Source of the DNA: Betaproteobacteria bacterium
Lineage (GTDB): Bacteria > Pseudomonadota > Gammaproteobacteria > Burkholderiales > Eutrophovitaceae
Length of the DNA: 64,000 nucleotides
Direction of reading: 5' to 3'
NCBI GenBank assembly: GCA_020354125.1
Contig: CP070643.1
Coordinates: forward strand, 2,239,372 to 2,303,371
Shown: in pieces, positions 62,758 to 64,000 of the stretch
Layout: every line of letters begins with the position of its first letter
How positions within the stretch are numbered: the first letter of the stretch is position 1
Notes under the pieces: model-generated
Seen by the model: only the letters and a program-made list of their open reading frames with translations
Database searches by the model: none
What the model was told of the DNA's origin: nothing
Made by a program: the position numbers and the translations under genes

Positions 62758-63716
62758 GGGCTCGCGATCCGGTACAAAAGAACCGAGGCTGTGGCGGCGT
62801 CGGCGACGTGGAGCACATCGAAGTCGTCGATCCAGATATCGGCGAGATCTTGCACCGCCGGCATGCCGACCAGTGGACCGGACGGAGCCGGGCTTGCAGG
62901 GTCGTACACGATCACCTTGCCGCTGGCACGATCGGCAATAAAGACCCGTTGCCAGCGATCAGCAGCAATTGCAATGGGCAAACCAACTGGTTCGTCAAGT
63001 GCTATCAGACGTGAGCGACCTCCGCCGCCAATCAAAAACACCTTGCGCCCGGTCGCATCGAGCACATAAAGGTCAATGCCATCGAACCACAGCGCGTCAA
63101 CACTGGCGAACGGATTCGGTCGGTCACCCCTCTCGCCAATGCTGTCGACCACTTGTCCCAACCGGTTAAACACAAGCACACGTGCATTGATTTGATCGGC
63201 AACAAAAATGCGCCCGGCCTCGCTTACCGCCACGTCAACCGGAACATATCTTCCCGCCGGGTCCTGGAATACGCCCGTAACCTGACCATCGGCCCTGACC
63301 TGAACCACCCGACGACTGCCGGGAAATGCAACGTACAGGGTTTGCATTCGATCAACCGCCAGGCCGGCCGGCCTTTCCTCGAGGAAGAGCAGTGGTACAA
63401 AAGTAGACCGAACCGGATCAACACGCAGTATACGGCGCAGCCCGATGTCAGCAACGAACACTGCCCCCGGTGACGTCGCCACCTGCTGCGGCCGAATCAG
63501 CGATCCGAAAGACCTGGCCGCCAGTTCGTGTGGCGCACCCTCTTCAAGAAAGGTCCGGATTGGCGCGAGCGGCGTTGCGGCAACCGCCTCATCAGACCTG
63601 ACGCAATCGCCGGCGCTGGCCGATTCCATCGCGGGATCGCTCGCGCAGCCACCCGCCAACGCCACCAGCGCAAGCACGGCATTACGAACGTGTCGAAGGA
63701 GCACCACTGCGGCCAT
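62748..63716 (-). CDS. NHL-repeat beta-propeller lipoprotein (first in operon)
   Basis: The product has 322 residues from the ATG at 63716, which has GAGG close upstream and overlaps the preceding cytochrome gene by about eight bases; earlier in-frame codons also exist. A lipoprotein signal (LVALAGGC) precedes NHL-like repeats such as RPQQVATSPGAVFVADI, RPAGLAVDRMQTLYVAF, VPVDVAVSEAGRIFVADQ and LPIAIAADRWQRVFIADR. It is a diverged partner of the next propeller and probably a scaffold in a cytochrome complex. Confidence 0.83.
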   Translation of the reverse strand: MAAVVLLRHVRNAVLALVALAGGCASDPAMESASAGDCVRSDEAVAATPLAPIRTFLEEGAPHELAARSFGSLIRPQQVATSPGAVFVADIGLRRILRVDPVRSTFVPLLFLEERPAGLAVDRMQTLYVAFPGSRRVVQVRADGQVTGVFQDPAGRYVPVDVAVSEAGRIFVADQINARVLVFNRLGQVVDSIGERGDRPNPFASVDALWFDGIDLYVLDATGRKVFLIGGGGRSRLIALDEPVGLPIAIAADRWQRVFIADRASGKVIVYDPASPAPSGPLVGMPAVQDLADIWIDDFDVLHVADAATASVLLYRIASPCQ

Positions 63717-63723
63717 CACCTCA

Positions 63724-64000
63724 CTACCAGCGGCCCGGCCCAAGTGTTTCATGACCACCATGAATTCGGCTCTTCAACCCCGGCAAGCCGGAGTGACACA
63801 GTCCGCAGTTCTCGGTCGACCATGCAATCTCGCCATTGTGGCAGGTTCCGCAGAACTTGCCTTGCACGATCTCGTTCATCGTTACATCATTCGCGCCCGC
63901 ACGCATTTCAAAACCAAGTTCGGAGTGGCATACCTTGCAGCGAAAACGTATGCGATGAAACCAGTGTGGAAACACGACCGGTGCCACGCCGGCCTGCTCG
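63724..64000 (-). CDS. Multihaem cytochrome c, C-terminal part (5' end outside window)
   Basis: The frame is open to the window edge. The last 90 or so residues hold three haem motifs (CKVCH, CGTCH, CGLCH) and the segment VFPHWFHRIRFRCKVCH, typical of cytochrome c7/c3-like proteins with bis-His haems. It ends GHETLGPGRW. Its gene overlaps the first NHL gene, so it belongs to the same operon. Further haem sites may lie upstream of the window. Confidence 0.85.
   Translation of the reverse strand, partial: EQAGVAPVVFPHWFHRIRFRCKVCHSELGFEMRAGANDVTMNEIVQGKFCGTCHNGEIAWSTENCGLCHSGLPGLKSRIHGGHETLGPGRW

Overview
The window looks like a chromosomal segment of a moderately GC-rich gammaproteobacterium. 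I infer this from the RDD/SpoIIM/DUF4129/MoxR/DUF58 operon, TrxC, OprB- and OprO/P-type porins, AsmA and a REP-associated (RAYT) transposase. The genus cannot be fixed from sequence reading alone. Coding density is high, almost every intergenic gap is under 350 bases, and I see no rRNA, tRNA, CRISPR array or prophage. Many proteins carry Sec or lipoprotein signals, so the segment is dominated by envelope and periplasmic functions.

Layout. (1) 1-1121: the end of an EamA transporter and an RraA-like aldolase gene. (2) 1459-8999: a co-directional block of membrane proteins (BPSS1780 family, RDD, SpoIIM-like, DUF4129, DUF4350) with a MoxR ATPase and a DUF58 protein. (3) 9081-18072: a small secreted Cys protein, a large AsmA protein, a PQQ alcohol dehydrogenase with a lanthanide-type active site and its cytochrome c, two small periplasmic proteins, a CxxC miniprotein and thioredoxin 2. 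(4) 18149-24083: a PDZ lipoprotein with about twelve D-x-x-G-N/D-D-x-Y repeats, a UGT-like glycosyltransferase, a stand-alone SagB-type nitroreductase, a small membrane protein, and a RAYT transposase bracketed by a perfect 23-bp inverted repeat. (5) 24211-28376 (minus strand): enoyl-CoA hydratase, methyltransferase, arylamine N-acetyltransferase, SDR and DUF899 genes. (6) 28702-31485: a secreted EEP-family hydrolase and a phospholipase D-like lipoprotein.

(7) 31573-47085: the most distinctive accessory locus. It has two OprB-type porins, three exported COG1228-type amidohydrolases with complete binuclear metal sites, a divergent M19 dipeptidase homologue lacking canonical ligands, a DUF3299 protein, an outer-membrane porin whose N-terminus is an amidohydrolase beta-sandwich without its TIM barrel, and two tandem patatin lipoproteins. 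I infer an envelope pathway that imports and hydrolyses peptide-like or amide/ester substrates.

(8) 47156-56289: a divergent catabolic cluster. Two FAD flavoproteins are on the minus strand. A ThDP enzyme, an aldehyde dehydrogenase (4-bp overlap), an epimerase, a cupin and an orphan ABC solute-binding protein are on the plus strand. (9) 56378-64000 (minus strand): a tightly packed seven-gene set. In transcription order it encodes a triheme cytochrome (cut by the window edge), two NHL beta-propeller lipoproteins, an 11-heme cytochrome c, ResB and CcsA (System II haem attachment), and a PAS-GGDEF protein whose PAS domain has the haem-ligand pattern of the oxygen sensor FixL. This resembles an electron-transfer conduit with its own maturation genes and an oxygen/c-di-GMP output, and is the second strong candidate for something new.
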